64,000 nt of DNA. Origin: Prochlorococcus sp. AG-418-O03. Lineage in GTDB: Bacteria > Cyanobacteriota > Cyanobacteriia > PCC-6307 > Cyanobiaceae. This document shows, in pieces, positions 8,365-17,294 of the stretch. Position numbers and translations under genes: made by a program. The stretch is taken from NCBI GenBank assembly GCA_003213855.1, contig QCMJ01000003.1, positions 62,001 to 126,000 on the forward strand, read 5' to 3'. The notes beneath the pieces are model-generated. The model was not told the origin of the DNA and ran no database searches. It was given only the letters and a program-made list of their open reading frames with translations. Numbering within the stretch: position 1 is the first letter of the stretch; each line of letters starts with the position of its first letter.

Positions 8365-8493
8365 TTAGAAAATACCTGGAAGAATTTGACCAGTAAAATA
8401 GTAGGCTCCTACAAGAGCAAACATTCCAAGCATTGCTGCTTTACCATTAAGCTTTTCAGCTTTTTCGGTCATGATTTTTTTTGCGAATTCCAT
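8365..8493 (-). CDS. hli: High-light inducible protein (single-helix Chl-binding)
   Basis: 42 aa: MEFAKKIMTEKAEKLNGKAAMLGMFALVGAYYFTGQILPGIF; HLIP motif (E..NG..AM.G) and TGQ(I)LPGIF tail. Confidence 0.85.
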   Translation of the reverse strand: MEFAKKIMTEKAEKLNGKAAMLGMFALVGAYYFTGQILPGIF

Positions 8494-8627
8494 AATTATT
8501 CGAAATAGATTTATATCTTTAAATTAATTATTCCCAAAAGTTAGATGTTGTAGTATTTCATACATAAATCACTTTTTTTCTTAGAATTTAATTTTTAATT
8601 TATTTTTTATTTAGTAGTACTAGAAGT

Positions 8628-9929
8628 TTAAGAACCTAAGAGAGCTTTGCACTCCAGCATTTCTTTAGCAGCAGCTGATTTATTTGATCTCAATGAAATA
8701 ATATCCGCTAAAAAGTTTGCATCATCTTTTACTCCACAAAAACGTCCTGAGCCCCATGTATAAAGCCAAGGCAAACCAATAAAATACAATCCAGGAGATT
8801 GTGTCACACCTCTTTCATGAACAGGGATCCCAGTTCCGTCAAAAACTGAGATATCTACCCAACTAAAATCACTTTTATAACCTGTACACCAAATCACTAC
8901 TGCTAAGTTTTTGCATTCAAGTTGAGTGCCTTTGACATCTTCAGTTGGTTCCCAACATGGAGTATATATTTCGCCTTTAGGAGCTTCTATATTATTTTTT
9001 GAAATCCACTCATCAATACTATTTCTTATTCTACAGTAAACAGAATCTGCTCCATCAAGATTTTTAGAAAGATCATTTGAAAATTGAATATTATCAATTG
9101 TTATCTCTTTAAGTCGCCCATGAAGATTCATCCCTTCTATTGCTCTCTTTCTAAGATCTATTTCTCTTCCATTATCTCTTCCAGTTAAATAATGATTAGT
9201 TTTATTCCTTACACTTTTAGGATCATCGTGCTCACCAATAGGCATTGAATAATAACCCATTCTGTCAAGCCAATCTACAACATCTCTTCCTCTATACATT
9301 CTGGGAGATCTTGGAGCACTCCCAACACTTAGATGAACTTTTCTTTTTTCAAAAAAAAGATCTTCAGCTATTTGACAACCTGATTGACCACTGCCAACAA
9401 CTAGGACAGGTCCGTCTGGTAATGTATTTGCATTTTTATATTCTCTCGCATCAATTTGCAGGATATTAGTTGGTAATCTCTCAGAAAGAGGATGTCGGTT
9501 CGGAACATGATAAGCTCCAGTAGCTATAACAACTTGATCAGCTTCAAAATTTCCACGGTTAGTTGAAATAAAATATTTTTCATTTTTTTTAACTAAATGT
9601 TTTACTTCAATCCCTTCAAGAATATCAGCCTTTACAAATTCAGAATATTTTTTTAAATACTTAACTATATTTTCTTTATCCATAAAACCGTTAGGATCTT
9701 TACCAGAATATTGATAATCAGGAAGTGTGCATTGCCAATTTGGAGTCACAAGGCAGAAAGAATCCCAACGTTGTTCTTTCCAAGAAAAACCTACATAATT
9801 TTTTTCTAAGATAAGAGGTTTTATCCCTTTTTTTTGGAGTGAATGAGCAATAGACAACCCTGCTTGTCCCGCACCAATAATAATGACAGAACATTTAGCA
9901 GAAATTTGATTTAAAAATTCTTCAGCCAT
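8628..9929 (-). CDS. Nit1C cluster flavin-dependent oxidoreductase (MSMEG_0569 family)
   Basis: 433 aa; Rossmann FAD motif GAGQAGLS, second GSGQSG motif, divergent from the Nit1C operon. Confidence 0.85.
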   Translation of the reverse strand: MAEEFLNQISAKCSVIIIGAGQAGLSIAHSLQKKGIKPLILEKNYVGFSWKEQRWDSFCLVTPNWQCTLPDYQYSGKDPNGFMDKENIVKYLKKYSEFVKADILEGIEVKHLVKKNEKYFISTNRGNFEADQVVIATGAYHVPNRHPLSERLPTNILQIDAREYKNANTLPDGPVLVVGSGQSGCQIAEDLFFEKRKVHLSVGSAPRSPRMYRGRDVVDWLDRMGYYSMPIGEHDDPKSVRNKTNHYLTGRDNGREIDLRKRAIEGMNLHGRLKEITIDNIQFSNDLSKNLDGADSVYCRIRNSIDEWISKNNIEAPKGEIYTPCWEPTEDVKGTQLECKNLAVVIWCTGYKSDFSWVDISVFDGTGIPVHERGVTQSPGLYFIGLPWLYTWGSGRFCGVKDDANFLADIISLRSNKSAAAKEMLECKALLGS

Positions 9930-10096
9930 CTTTTTTATTATTAATTAAATTCTGTCATATTTATGAGATTCAATTTGTTATTAAACTCACTAAAAAATTT
10001 TTTGATCTGAAATCTTAAGTTAACTAATTTGGTGATATTGGTTACATTCTTTTTGAAAATCAAGTCAGAGAATATTCTAAGTTTTTTTAGATTTTC

Positions 10097-10579
10097 ATGC
10101 CATCCGTAACTCGTCCCGCAAATCAGCCTGGAGAATTCTTAGTTGATTATGAAGAAAAAGTATTCCCAGATGTTAAAGCCGAGCCAGGTGAGAAAGCCTT
10201 ACTAACTTTTCATACTGTCGCTTTTGAGGGATCTATTGGTCTTGTTAATCTTTTGCAAGCTAGTCGTCTTATAAACAAGGGTTTTGAAACTTCAATATTG
10301 CTATATGGTCCTGGAGTGACATTAGGACTACAAAGAGGCTTCCCAAAGCTTGGGGATGCAGCATTTGATGGTCATTTAAATTTTAATGCTCGCTTAGAAA
10401 AATTTATGGGTCAAGGCGGAAAAGTTTATGCCTGCCGATTTGCACTACAAGCTTTGTATGGACATGGAGAAGGAGCTCTTACACCAGGGATAAAACCAAT
10501 AAGTCCTTTAGATGTTCTAGATATCGTTTTAATGCATCGCAAAGATGGGGCATTTATTTTAGATACTTGGACTCTGTAA
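10097..10579 (+). CDS. Nit1C cluster hypothetical protein (MSMEG_0572 family, nitrogen starvation response)
   Basis: 160 aa; [26 protein letters not shown]..., first gene of the operon in canonical order. Confidence 0.85.
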   Translation: MPSVTRPANQPGEFLVDYEEKVFPDVKAEPGEKALLTFHTVAFEGSIGLVNLLQASRLINKGFETSILLYGPGVTLGLQRGFPKLGDAAFDGHLNFNARLEKFMGQGGKVYACRFALQALYGHGEGALTPGIKPISPLDVLDIVLMHRKDGAFILDTWTL

Positions 10580-10597
10580 GACATAAGATCCAAGAAA

Positions 10598-11590
10598 ATG
10601 ACTAAAACATTTAAAGTAGCTGCTGCTCAAGTTAGACCTGTACTTTTTGACTTAAATGGTTCATTGAATAAAGTTCTTTTAAAGATCCAAGAGGCAGCTA
10701 CAAAAGATGTAAAGTTGATAGTCTTTCCAGAAACTTTTCTTCCTTACTACCCATATTTTTCATTTGTAGAGCCACCAGTTCTTATGGGTAAATCTCATAT
10801 GAAGCTATATGAGCAAGCAGTAGAAATCCCGGGTCCAGTTACAGACATAGTTGGGAAATCAGCTAAAAAAAATAATATCCAAGTTCTTTTAGGAGTTAAT
10901 GAACTTGATGGTGGAAGTTTGTACAACACTCAAATTCTTTTCAACGAAAAAGGTGAAATTATTCTAAAAAGAAGAAAAATAACTCCTACGTTTCACGAAA
11001 GAATGATTTGGGGTCAAGGCGATGGTTCTGGCCTAGAAGTTGTAGATACTCAACTTGGCAAGATAGGATCTTTGGCTTGTTGGGAGCACTATAACCCTTT
11101 AGCTAGATTTGCTCTTATGGCTAAAGGGGAACAAATACATTGTGCTCAATTTCCTGGTTCATTAGTTGGTCCAATATTTACCGAGCAAACTGCTGTCACA
11201 ATGAGACATCACGCTTTAGAGGCTGGCTGTTTTGTGATTTGCTCAACAGGATGGTTAGATTCAGAAGATTATGAAAAGATAACGTCCGATACCAATCTTC
11301 ACAAAGCATTTCAGGGAGGATGTCACACAGCAATTATCAGTCCAGAAGGCAAATATTTAGCAGGACCACTTGATGAAGGAGAAGGATTAGCAATAGCAGA
11401 AATTAATTTATCACTTATTACTAAAAGGAAAAGAATGATGGATAGTGTTGGTCACTACAGTCGTCCAGATCTTCTTTCTCTAAAACTAAATACATCCCCT
11501 AACAAGGTATTTGAGATGACAAATAAGAAAAATTTCATCCCAAAAGATCTAAGTGCAAAAGACTTTTTAGAGGAAATCAATCATGTCTGA
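10598..11590 (+). CDS. Nitrilase (Nit1C / Nit6803 family)
   Basis: 330 aa; FPETFLPYYPYF, KRRKITPTFHERMIWGQGDGS, GSLACWEHYNPLAR catalytic Cys region. Confidence 0.93.
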   Translation: MTKTFKVAAAQVRPVLFDLNGSLNKVLLKIQEAATKDVKLIVFPETFLPYYPYFSFVEPPVLMGKSHMKLYEQAVEIPGPVTDIVGKSAKKNNIQVLLGVNELDGGSLYNTQILFNEKGEIILKRRKITPTFHERMIWGQGDGSGLEVVDTQLGKIGSLACWEHYNPLARFALMAKGEQIHCAQFPGSLVGPIFTEQTAVTMRHHALEAGCFVICSTGWLDSEDYEKITSDTNLHKAFQGGCHTAIISPEGKYLAGPLDEGEGLAIAEINLSLITKRKRMMDSVGHYSRPDLLSLKLNTSPNKVFEMTNKKNFIPKDLSAKDFLEEINHV

Positions 11591-12671
11591 AATAGGTAAA
11601 ATTATTACTGATTTGCAAGTTAATGGGATAAGTTCAACTCCCAAAAAGGGCAACAGAGGTAGGAAAGGAGGAGCTGGTCCATCGGATCATAGAGCTTTAA
11701 CAATTGAAGGAAAAACTGTAATGGTACCCGTTTATAATCACGTATCTAAGAAGTCTAATTATCAACTTTCAGAGGAGCCTGACGGACAACTTATTCTCCA
11801 GAATAGAGAAGATTCAATCATCAAGGAATTATCCACCACAAAAGAACCAAATTTTTATTCTTTAAAAACAAAAGACGGTATACCTTATAAATCGATTGCT
11901 CTTCTTCATAGCAAGGATGTATTAGCCACAACAATTCTTCAAAAATGTATTCGTTTCAGAAATAGAGAAGAATCTTGCCAGTTTTGTGCAATAGAACAAT
12001 CTTTGGACAACGAGCAAACCATCGTAAGAAAAACTCCAAATCAAATAGCTGAAGTTGCAGAAGCAGCTGTAAGACTTGATGGAATAAAGCAATTAGTAAT
12101 GACAACTGGGACCCCTAACAGTAGCGATAGGGGAGCAAGAATAATGGCAGAAGCCGCTAAGGCTGTTAAGGCTAAAGTTAATATTCCAATCCAAGGTCAA
12201 TGCGAACCGCCTGATGATCCTATTTGGTTTCAAAAAATGAAAGACTCAGGTATAGATAGTTTAGGCATGCATTTAGAGGTTGTAGAGGAGGAGATAAGAA
12301 AAAAAATTCTGCCCGGCAAATCTGAAATTTCTCTTGAAAGATACTATAAATCTTTCGAAGAAAGCGTAGCAGTTTTTGGAAGAGGAGAAGTTTCTACATA
12401 TCTATTAGCCGGATTAGGTGATAGCAAAGAATCTCTAATAAATTGCAGTAAAAAATTAATATCTATAGGAGTTTATCCTTTTATAGTTCCATTTGTGCCA
12501 ATAGCAGGGACTCCTCTAGAACATCATCCCTCCCCAAATACTGATTTCATGATTGATATTTATCAATCAGTTTCACATTTACTAAATGAAGGCAACATAA
12601 AATCTGATGAAATGTCAGCTGGTTGTGCCAAATGTGGTGCCTGCTCAGCTTTATCCCTATTTGAGAATTAA
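11583..12671 (+). CDS. Nit1C cluster radical SAM protein (MSMEG_0568 family)
   Basis: 362 aa; CIRFRNREESCQFCAIEQ, TTGTPNSSDRG, C-terminal CAKCGACSAL; overlaps nitrilase by 8 nt. Confidence 0.88.
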   Translation: MSEIGKIITDLQVNGISSTPKKGNRGRKGGAGPSDHRALTIEGKTVMVPVYNHVSKKSNYQLSEEPDGQLILQNREDSIIKELSTTKEPNFYSLKTKDGIPYKSIALLHSKDVLATTILQKCIRFRNREESCQFCAIEQSLDNEQTIVRKTPNQIAEVAEAAVRLDGIKQLVMTTGTPNSSDRGARIMAEAAKAVKAKVNIPIQGQCEPPDDPIWFQKMKDSGIDSLGMHLEVVEEEIRKKILPGKSEISLERYYKSFEESVAVFGRGEVSTYLLAGLGDSKESLINCSKKLISIGVYPFIVPFVPIAGTPLEHHPSPNTDFMIDIYQSVSHLLNEGNIKSDEMSAGCAKCGACSALSLFEN

Positions 12672-12677
12672 AAAATT

Positions 12678-13316
12678 ATGTTTTGTATTGACCCCTCAAG
12701 TCAGGATATAGGCAGAAGCTTTAGCTCTGCGCCTTACTATTTCACACCCTCTGTAAGATCAGGTATAGGGATTGAAGAAGAAGATTTCATGCTATCTCCA
12801 AATTCAAATTCAGAAAACTTTTCATTTCATTTGCTTGAAGAGAATTCTCCTCTTATCAAAGACTACTGGGGATTACGAAAGAGGATATTTTGCGAGGAAC
12901 AAAATATTTTTGCTGAATCAGATATTGATGAAATTGATCAAGTTGCGTACCCAATAGTTTCTTTGAATTATGGATATGGCACTCAAGAGAGAGTCGTTGG
13001 AGTAGTAAGAATTTACGAAACAGAAAAAAGACAATGGTACGGTGGGAGACTAGGTGTTGATTCTACTTTCCGTAAATTCAACCAAATAGGAAAAGGATTG
13101 ATCTGGAAAGCAGTAACTACAGCAAATGGATGGGGATGCGATCAATTTTTAGCCACTGTTCAGATACAAAATGTAAGGTTTTTTAGACGACTCAAATGGA
13201 ATTCAATTAAACAAATTGAAATCAAAGGAATAAAACATCACTTAATGGAGGCTGACTTAAATTACTACAAGCCATCAAAATTAAGCAGACCAGGCTCATA
13301 TTTAGTGAAAAAGTGA
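12678..13316 (+). CDS. Nit1C cluster GNAT N-acetyltransferase (MSMEG_0567/sll0787 family)
   Basis: 212 aa; GNAT-like region RLGVDSTFRKFNQIGKGLIWKAV, position in operon. Confidence 0.83.
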   Translation: MFCIDPSSQDIGRSFSSAPYYFTPSVRSGIGIEEEDFMLSPNSNSENFSFHLLEENSPLIKDYWGLRKRIFCEEQNIFAESDIDEIDQVAYPIVSLNYGYGTQERVVGVVRIYETEKRQWYGGRLGVDSTFRKFNQIGKGLIWKAVTTANGWGCDQFLATVQIQNVRFFRRLKWNSIKQIEIKGIKHHLMEADLNYYKPSKLSRPGSYLVKK

Positions 13317-13325
13317 TCACAAAAA

Positions 13326-14306
13326 ATGTTAGATAGTCTTATCAAAAAATTGCAAACACATAGTGGTATTGAATCTAAAAAAGACATTCAAAGTGCTGCA
13401 AAAACCTTCTCACATAGCCCGTTCAGTGAACTTGGCAAATCTGCAATGCTTGGAGATGATGCTGCAGTAATCCCTAAACAATCAGGTTTGTTATTAATGG
13501 CAAGTGAAGGAATTAGTCCAAGCTTGGTAGAAAAAGAGCCGTGGTTCGCAGGCTGGAGCAGTGTATTGGTAAATATCAGTGACATCGTTGCGATGGGCGG
13601 TAAACCTTTAGCTTTAGTTAACAGTATTTGGAGTGATAAAAATGATTTAGAAAAACATAATCAAATTCTTTCTGGCATGAGTTTTGCGTGTGAAAAATTT
13701 AATGTACCAATGGTCGGTGGTCACTCAAATCAAAAAAGTCCTTATACTGCTTTATCAGTATCAATTCTTGGAATGGTAGATGGTCCTATTCTTTCTTCAA
13801 GATTCGCAGAGTCTGAAGATGAATTATGGATAATAGCAAACAAGGATGGATGCTTTTTTAAAGATTATCCCTTTTGGGATGCAGCTACGAAAGCATCTGC
13901 AACTTTACTTAGAAAACATTTTTCATTGATACCTTTTCTTGCTAAAAAAAATATCATTCATGCGGCCAAAGACATAAGCATGGGCGGTATAACAGGTACT
14001 GCAGTTATGTTTGCTGAATCCGCTGGAAAAACAATTGTAATTGATCTTGAGAAAATTCAACGCCCTAAAGGAGTAACAGAATTCGACTGGCTTACTTGTT
14101 TCCCCAGCTATGGTTTTCTTTGTGCTATCAAGCCATCTAAAGCTAATTTTTTAAAGGAAGCTTTAAGAGCATATGAAGAACTAATTTGCTGTCATGTCGG
14201 CAACTTTAAAAACGGGAATAGCAGTGTTTATATCAAAAATTCAAATGGAGCAAAATTACTTTGGGAAGAAGATACTCCTCTCACTGGATTTACTCATGCA
14301 AATTAA
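13326..14306 (+). CDS. Nit1C cluster AIR synthase-like (PurM-related) protein (sll0787 family)
   Basis: 326 aa; LGDDAAVIP, NISDIVAMGGKPLA, VGGHS, DISMGGITGT. Confidence 0.87.
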   Translation: MLDSLIKKLQTHSGIESKKDIQSAAKTFSHSPFSELGKSAMLGDDAAVIPKQSGLLLMASEGISPSLVEKEPWFAGWSSVLVNISDIVAMGGKPLALVNSIWSDKNDLEKHNQILSGMSFACEKFNVPMVGGHSNQKSPYTALSVSILGMVDGPILSSRFAESEDELWIIANKDGCFFKDYPFWDAATKASATLLRKHFSLIPFLAKKNIIHAAKDISMGGITGTAVMFAESAGKTIVIDLEKIQRPKGVTEFDWLTCFPSYGFLCAIKPSKANFLKEALRAYEELICCHVGNFKNGNSSVYIKNSNGAKLLWEEDTPLTGFTHAN

Positions 14307-14365
14307 ATAAATAATGCTCCAATCCACTAAAATTTTCATATAAAACAAAGAAAACTAATTTAAAA

Positions 14366-14641
14366 ATGCCAGAAATTAATTTTCAACTAAATTTACCTGA
14401 CGGTAAAAAAGCATCTCTATATTCACCTTCTACAGTAATTTTAGAATATTTAAAACCTGGAGATTCCTTAAAAATTTCAGATTTTAAGTCTCTTGCTATT
14501 CAAGCTTTGCATAAAGCTTCTGAAAAAGTCAGATCAAAATATGGTTTTGCGTGTACTAGAACATTAGAAGAAGAAGAAAAAATACTTAGTTGGATTTCTA
14601 ATTATGATCCTGACCAACTTATTTCAATATCAATGGAATAA
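14366..14641 (+). CDS. Nit1C cluster small protein (MSMEG_0570 family, nitrogen starvation response)
   Basis: 91 aa; terminal gene of the conserved seven-gene set. Confidence 0.8.
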   Translation: MPEINFQLNLPDGKKASLYSPSTVILEYLKPGDSLKISDFKSLAIQALHKASEKVRSKYGFACTRTLEEEEKILSWISNYDPDQLISISME

Positions 14642-14935
14642 GCTATTCAAAATTAGATTTACTTAAGAAAATAGAAGCCTAAATCAAGTTTTTCCTACCT
14701 AGACCTAATAAAACCTTTAAAAAAGTATTTTTTTTTCATCTCTTAAACAGAATACTTGCCCATTCATGATGCAAAGAAAATAAAAAAAGCAATCCCAAAA
14801 AACAACTATTTAAATAATTATGTAACGGCTATGTTACATATATGTAGTAAATATATTGAAAATAACTTAATTTAGGCTTAATACTTTACATTTGTTAATA
14901 GTAGTGTTACATTAATTAACAATTACACAACTTCA

Positions 14936-15142
14936 ATGGCTAATTCAAACGTTACTACTGAATCAGGCGGCAGACAGAATATGTTTCCTACTGAAACACG
15001 TCCTTACATAGATGAGTCTGTTTCATACGACAGCTACCCGCAAAATGCAGAAAAAGTTAATGGTCGTTGGGCAATGATTGGCCTTGTTGCTTTAGTAGGT
15101 GCTTACGTTTCAACTGGACAAATTATTCCTGGCATCTTTTAA
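14936..15142 (+). CDS. hli: High-light inducible protein
   Basis: 68 aa; EKVNGRWAMIGLVALVGAYVSTGQIIPGIF. Confidence 0.9.
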   Translation: MANSNVTTESGGRQNMFPTETRPYIDESVSYDSYPQNAEKVNGRWAMIGLVALVGAYVSTGQIIPGIF

Positions 15143-15402
15143 TGAGTCCACTTTCAGGTTTTTTAGCTGTAATTGTATTCTTTACAGCTTTCCTCGTTGC
15201 TTATTTAACCAAGCAATTTCAAAACGAAAATTTAAACTATTCATCTTTTAATCAAATGAAAAACACAAACACAAAAGCTAAAACAATCGAAAAAGAAAAA
15301 GTTGTTGCTGAAACTCTTAACGGCAGATTCGCAATGCTTGGATTAATTGCTGCAGTTGGAGCATACCTAACAACAGGCCAAATAATTCCTGGTTTCGTTT
15401 AA
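15142..15402 (+). CDS. hli: High-light inducible protein (start overlaps previous stop, TAATG)
   Basis: MSPLSGFLAVIVFFTAFLVAYLTKQF...ETLNGRFAMLGLIAAVGAYLTTGQIIPGFV; supplied ORF begins at 15067 but the coupled ATG at 15142 is the likely start. Confidence 0.88.
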   Translation: MSPLSGFLAVIVFFTAFLVAYLTKQFQNENLNYSSFNQMKNTNTKAKTIEKEKVVAETLNGRFAMLGLIAAVGAYLTTGQIIPGFV

Positions 15403-15437
15403 AAACCTACTATTTAATAATTCTACAAATCAGAAAA

Positions 15438-15566
15438 ATGGAAAATTCAAAAACAACTTATTGGCAAAACGCCGAAAGAACTAATGGAAGAATGGCAATG
15501 ATGGGCTTATTTGCATTAGTTGTAAATTATGGCTTATTCGGGTGGATAATCCCAGGAATTTTTTAA
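15438..15566 (+). CDS. hli: High-light inducible protein
   Basis: 42 aa: MENSKTTYWQNAERTNGRMAMMGLFALVVNYGLFGWIIPGIF. Confidence 0.88.
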   Translation: MENSKTTYWQNAERTNGRMAMMGLFALVVNYGLFGWIIPGIF

Positions 15567-15567
15567 G

Positions 15568-15747
15568 ATGAATTTAGGCTTACTTTTTCTTAAAGTGAAT
15601 ACTTTGGGAGTTATAACTCTTTCTGAACTTGATTGGATAACTAACCATCAATCTGAATTTTCAAGGCTAGATATGTCTTTAGTTATTAAAATCGGCCGTC
15701 TTATGGATTCTGGAGTTGTTGAAATTGATCATAGATTGCCTATTTGA
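15568..15747 (+). CDS. Small conserved-looking protein downstream of hli array
   Basis: 59 aa: MNLGLLFLKVNTLGVITLSELDWITNHQSEFSRLDMSLVIKIGRLMDSGVVEIDHRLPI; 1 nt after the hli stop. Confidence 0.7.
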   Translation: MNLGLLFLKVNTLGVITLSELDWITNHQSEFSRLDMSLVIKIGRLMDSGVVEIDHRLPI

Positions 15748-15770
15748 TTTTTAAAAAATTGATCGTCATG

Positions 15771-15807
15771 AGTGTTTGTCAATAGGGATACTGACAAGCA
15801 CTTTTTT
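15771..15807 (+). terminator. Rho-independent terminator of hli array
   Basis: AGTGTTTGTCAATAGGGATACTGACAAGCACTTTTTT. Confidence 0.8.
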
Positions 15808-15956
15808 ATAAGAAAAAATATTTATAAAAAAAAGAGATTGTTTCTTAGCTAAAAACAATCTCTCAATTACCTAATTCTTACATGAAAATTTCAAGTAAGC
15901 TTTCAGATCTTAACTGATTTGTTTTTCTAGCAAATCCTTAAAAATGCTTTTGTAAT

Positions 15957-16172
15957 TTATCTTTTTAAACCACCTCTTTTTATCCAAAGGAACCAAGTAA
16001 CCCAAATAGGAGGAAGGAATCTGATTAAAAAAGAAATTTTGTATATATAAAATGGGGCATTTTCATTTTGAAATAAATTCATCAAAAAGGAAGATATAGT
16101 TACCCAAAGTAAAATTATTAATATATTTGCTCCCAACAAAGCGAACTTATTTTGTTTGAATATTTTTGGCAT
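15957..16172 (-). CDS. Hypothetical membrane protein
   Basis: 71 aa ORF with two hydrophobic stretches. Confidence 0.5.
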   Translation of the reverse strand: MPKIFKQNKFALLGANILIILLWVTISSFLMNLFQNENAPFYIYKISFLIRFLPPIWVTWFLWIKRGGLKR

Positions 16173-16231
16173 AAGGTAAATTTTTTTATATTCTTAATTT
16201 TAAATAATCTCGGGAAATAAATTATACGTTT

Positions 16232-16483
16232 TCAAAAAAACTTCAAATTTAAAATCCATATCCAAATAAAAAAAGTACTAAATTTCAATCCCTCTCCAAA
16301 TAACAATCCAAAAGCGATAGGAGGAGAAAATATTAAAAAAAGAATAGAGAATAAACTAAATAACGCAAATGCCCCTCTTAGAAAAAAATTCTTTCTTTTT
16401 GTTCTTCTTAGATTTTTTAAAGTATTCCACTCCCATTCGATAAACCTATAGAACTTTTCTGATAATAAAAAAAAATACTTCAT
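16232..16483 (-). CDS. Hypothetical membrane protein
   Basis: 83 aa ORF, hydrophobic C-terminus. Confidence 0.45.
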   Translation of the reverse strand: MKYFFLLSEKFYRFIEWEWNTLKNLRRTKRKNFFLRGAFALFSLFSILFLIFSPPIAFGLLFGEGLKFSTFFIWIWILNLKFF

Positions 16484-16537
16484 TAAATATTATTAATTTC
16501 TATCGGCTTTTCTTATTTATAAAATTAATTTCACCTG

Positions 16538-16828
16538 TTAGCAATAAACCTTATCCCCTTCTTCAGAAAGATAATAAATTTTATTTTCTGAACTTACGAA
16601 GAAAGTTAATCCCTTATATTGTGATCTTTTAAATTTATCTAATCTAAGTTTGTGTAAATCCCAATTATCAGTACTTATGTCAGGATTAAATTCTTCTTTT
16701 TTTAAGAAAGGTACATAAGTTGGAATAATTGTTGTTTTTTGGGCTAACCCTCTTTTTCGTTTTGAATAAAAAAGTAATAAAAATAAAAGTACAAAAAAAA
16801 GAATTAATAATATATTTGTCATTGTCAA
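16538..16828 (-). CDS. Hypothetical protein with N-terminal TM segment
   Basis: 96 aa; ILLILFFVLLFLLLFYSKRKR then soluble domain. Confidence 0.55.
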   Translation of the reverse strand: MTMTNILLILFFVLLFLLLFYSKRKRGLAQKTTIIPTYVPFLKKEEFNPDISTDNWDLHKLRLDKFKRSQYKGLTFFVSSENKIYYLSEEGDKVYC

Positions 16829-16984
16829 TTTTTCTAATTTGAAAAAACTTTATTTTAGAGAATCAAGAACTTTTCTCAATAAATTTCTTAGTAAGTAAAA
16901 AATCCTATTTTTATATTCTTGTATTTTTGAATACTTATCAAGGGGTTATCTAAATCAGATTATAAAATCAGTCGCATTTTCAAC

Positions 16985-17128
16985 ATGACTCAAAATTCCA
17001 TGAATACTCCTTATGCAAAAAGAGTAGCTGAAAAATTTAGAGAGGCTCAAAACTATTTAAAAACTAATGGTTTTAGTAGATCAACTAAACATTTACTGGA
17101 AGACATTGAAAATTCTGTTGAAAAATAA
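16985..17128 (+). CDS. Hypothetical small protein
   Basis: 47 aa: MTQNSMNTPYAKRVAEKFREAQNYLKTNGFSRSTKHLLEDIENSVEK; stop overlaps next ATG. Confidence 0.5.
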   Translation: MTQNSMNTPYAKRVAEKFREAQNYLKTNGFSRSTKHLLEDIENSVEK

Positions 17129-17286
17129 TGCCAATACCCCCTCACTTACCACAATTGCAATATGGCTACGATAATGGCTTTACAACCATTGTTTTTGGGT
17201 TAATAGGAAGTTGCTTAGGATGTATCTTAATTTTATTAATTTCATTTTTTGAATTTAAATTCAAAAAGCAAAATAGTAAGCCTTAA
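17128..17286 (+). CDS. Hypothetical small membrane protein
   Basis: 52 aa: MPIPPHLPQLQYGYDNGFTTIVFGLIGSCLGCILILLISFFEFKFKKQNSKP. Confidence 0.5.
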   Translation: MPIPPHLPQLQYGYDNGFTTIVFGLIGSCLGCILILLISFFEFKFKKQNSKP

Positions 17287-17294
17287 GAGACTTA

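Noticed and set aside
15067-15402. 111-aa ORF starting at 15067
   Set aside because: Start lies inside the preceding hli gene; the coupled ATG at 15142 gives a sensible TM-HLIP protein.
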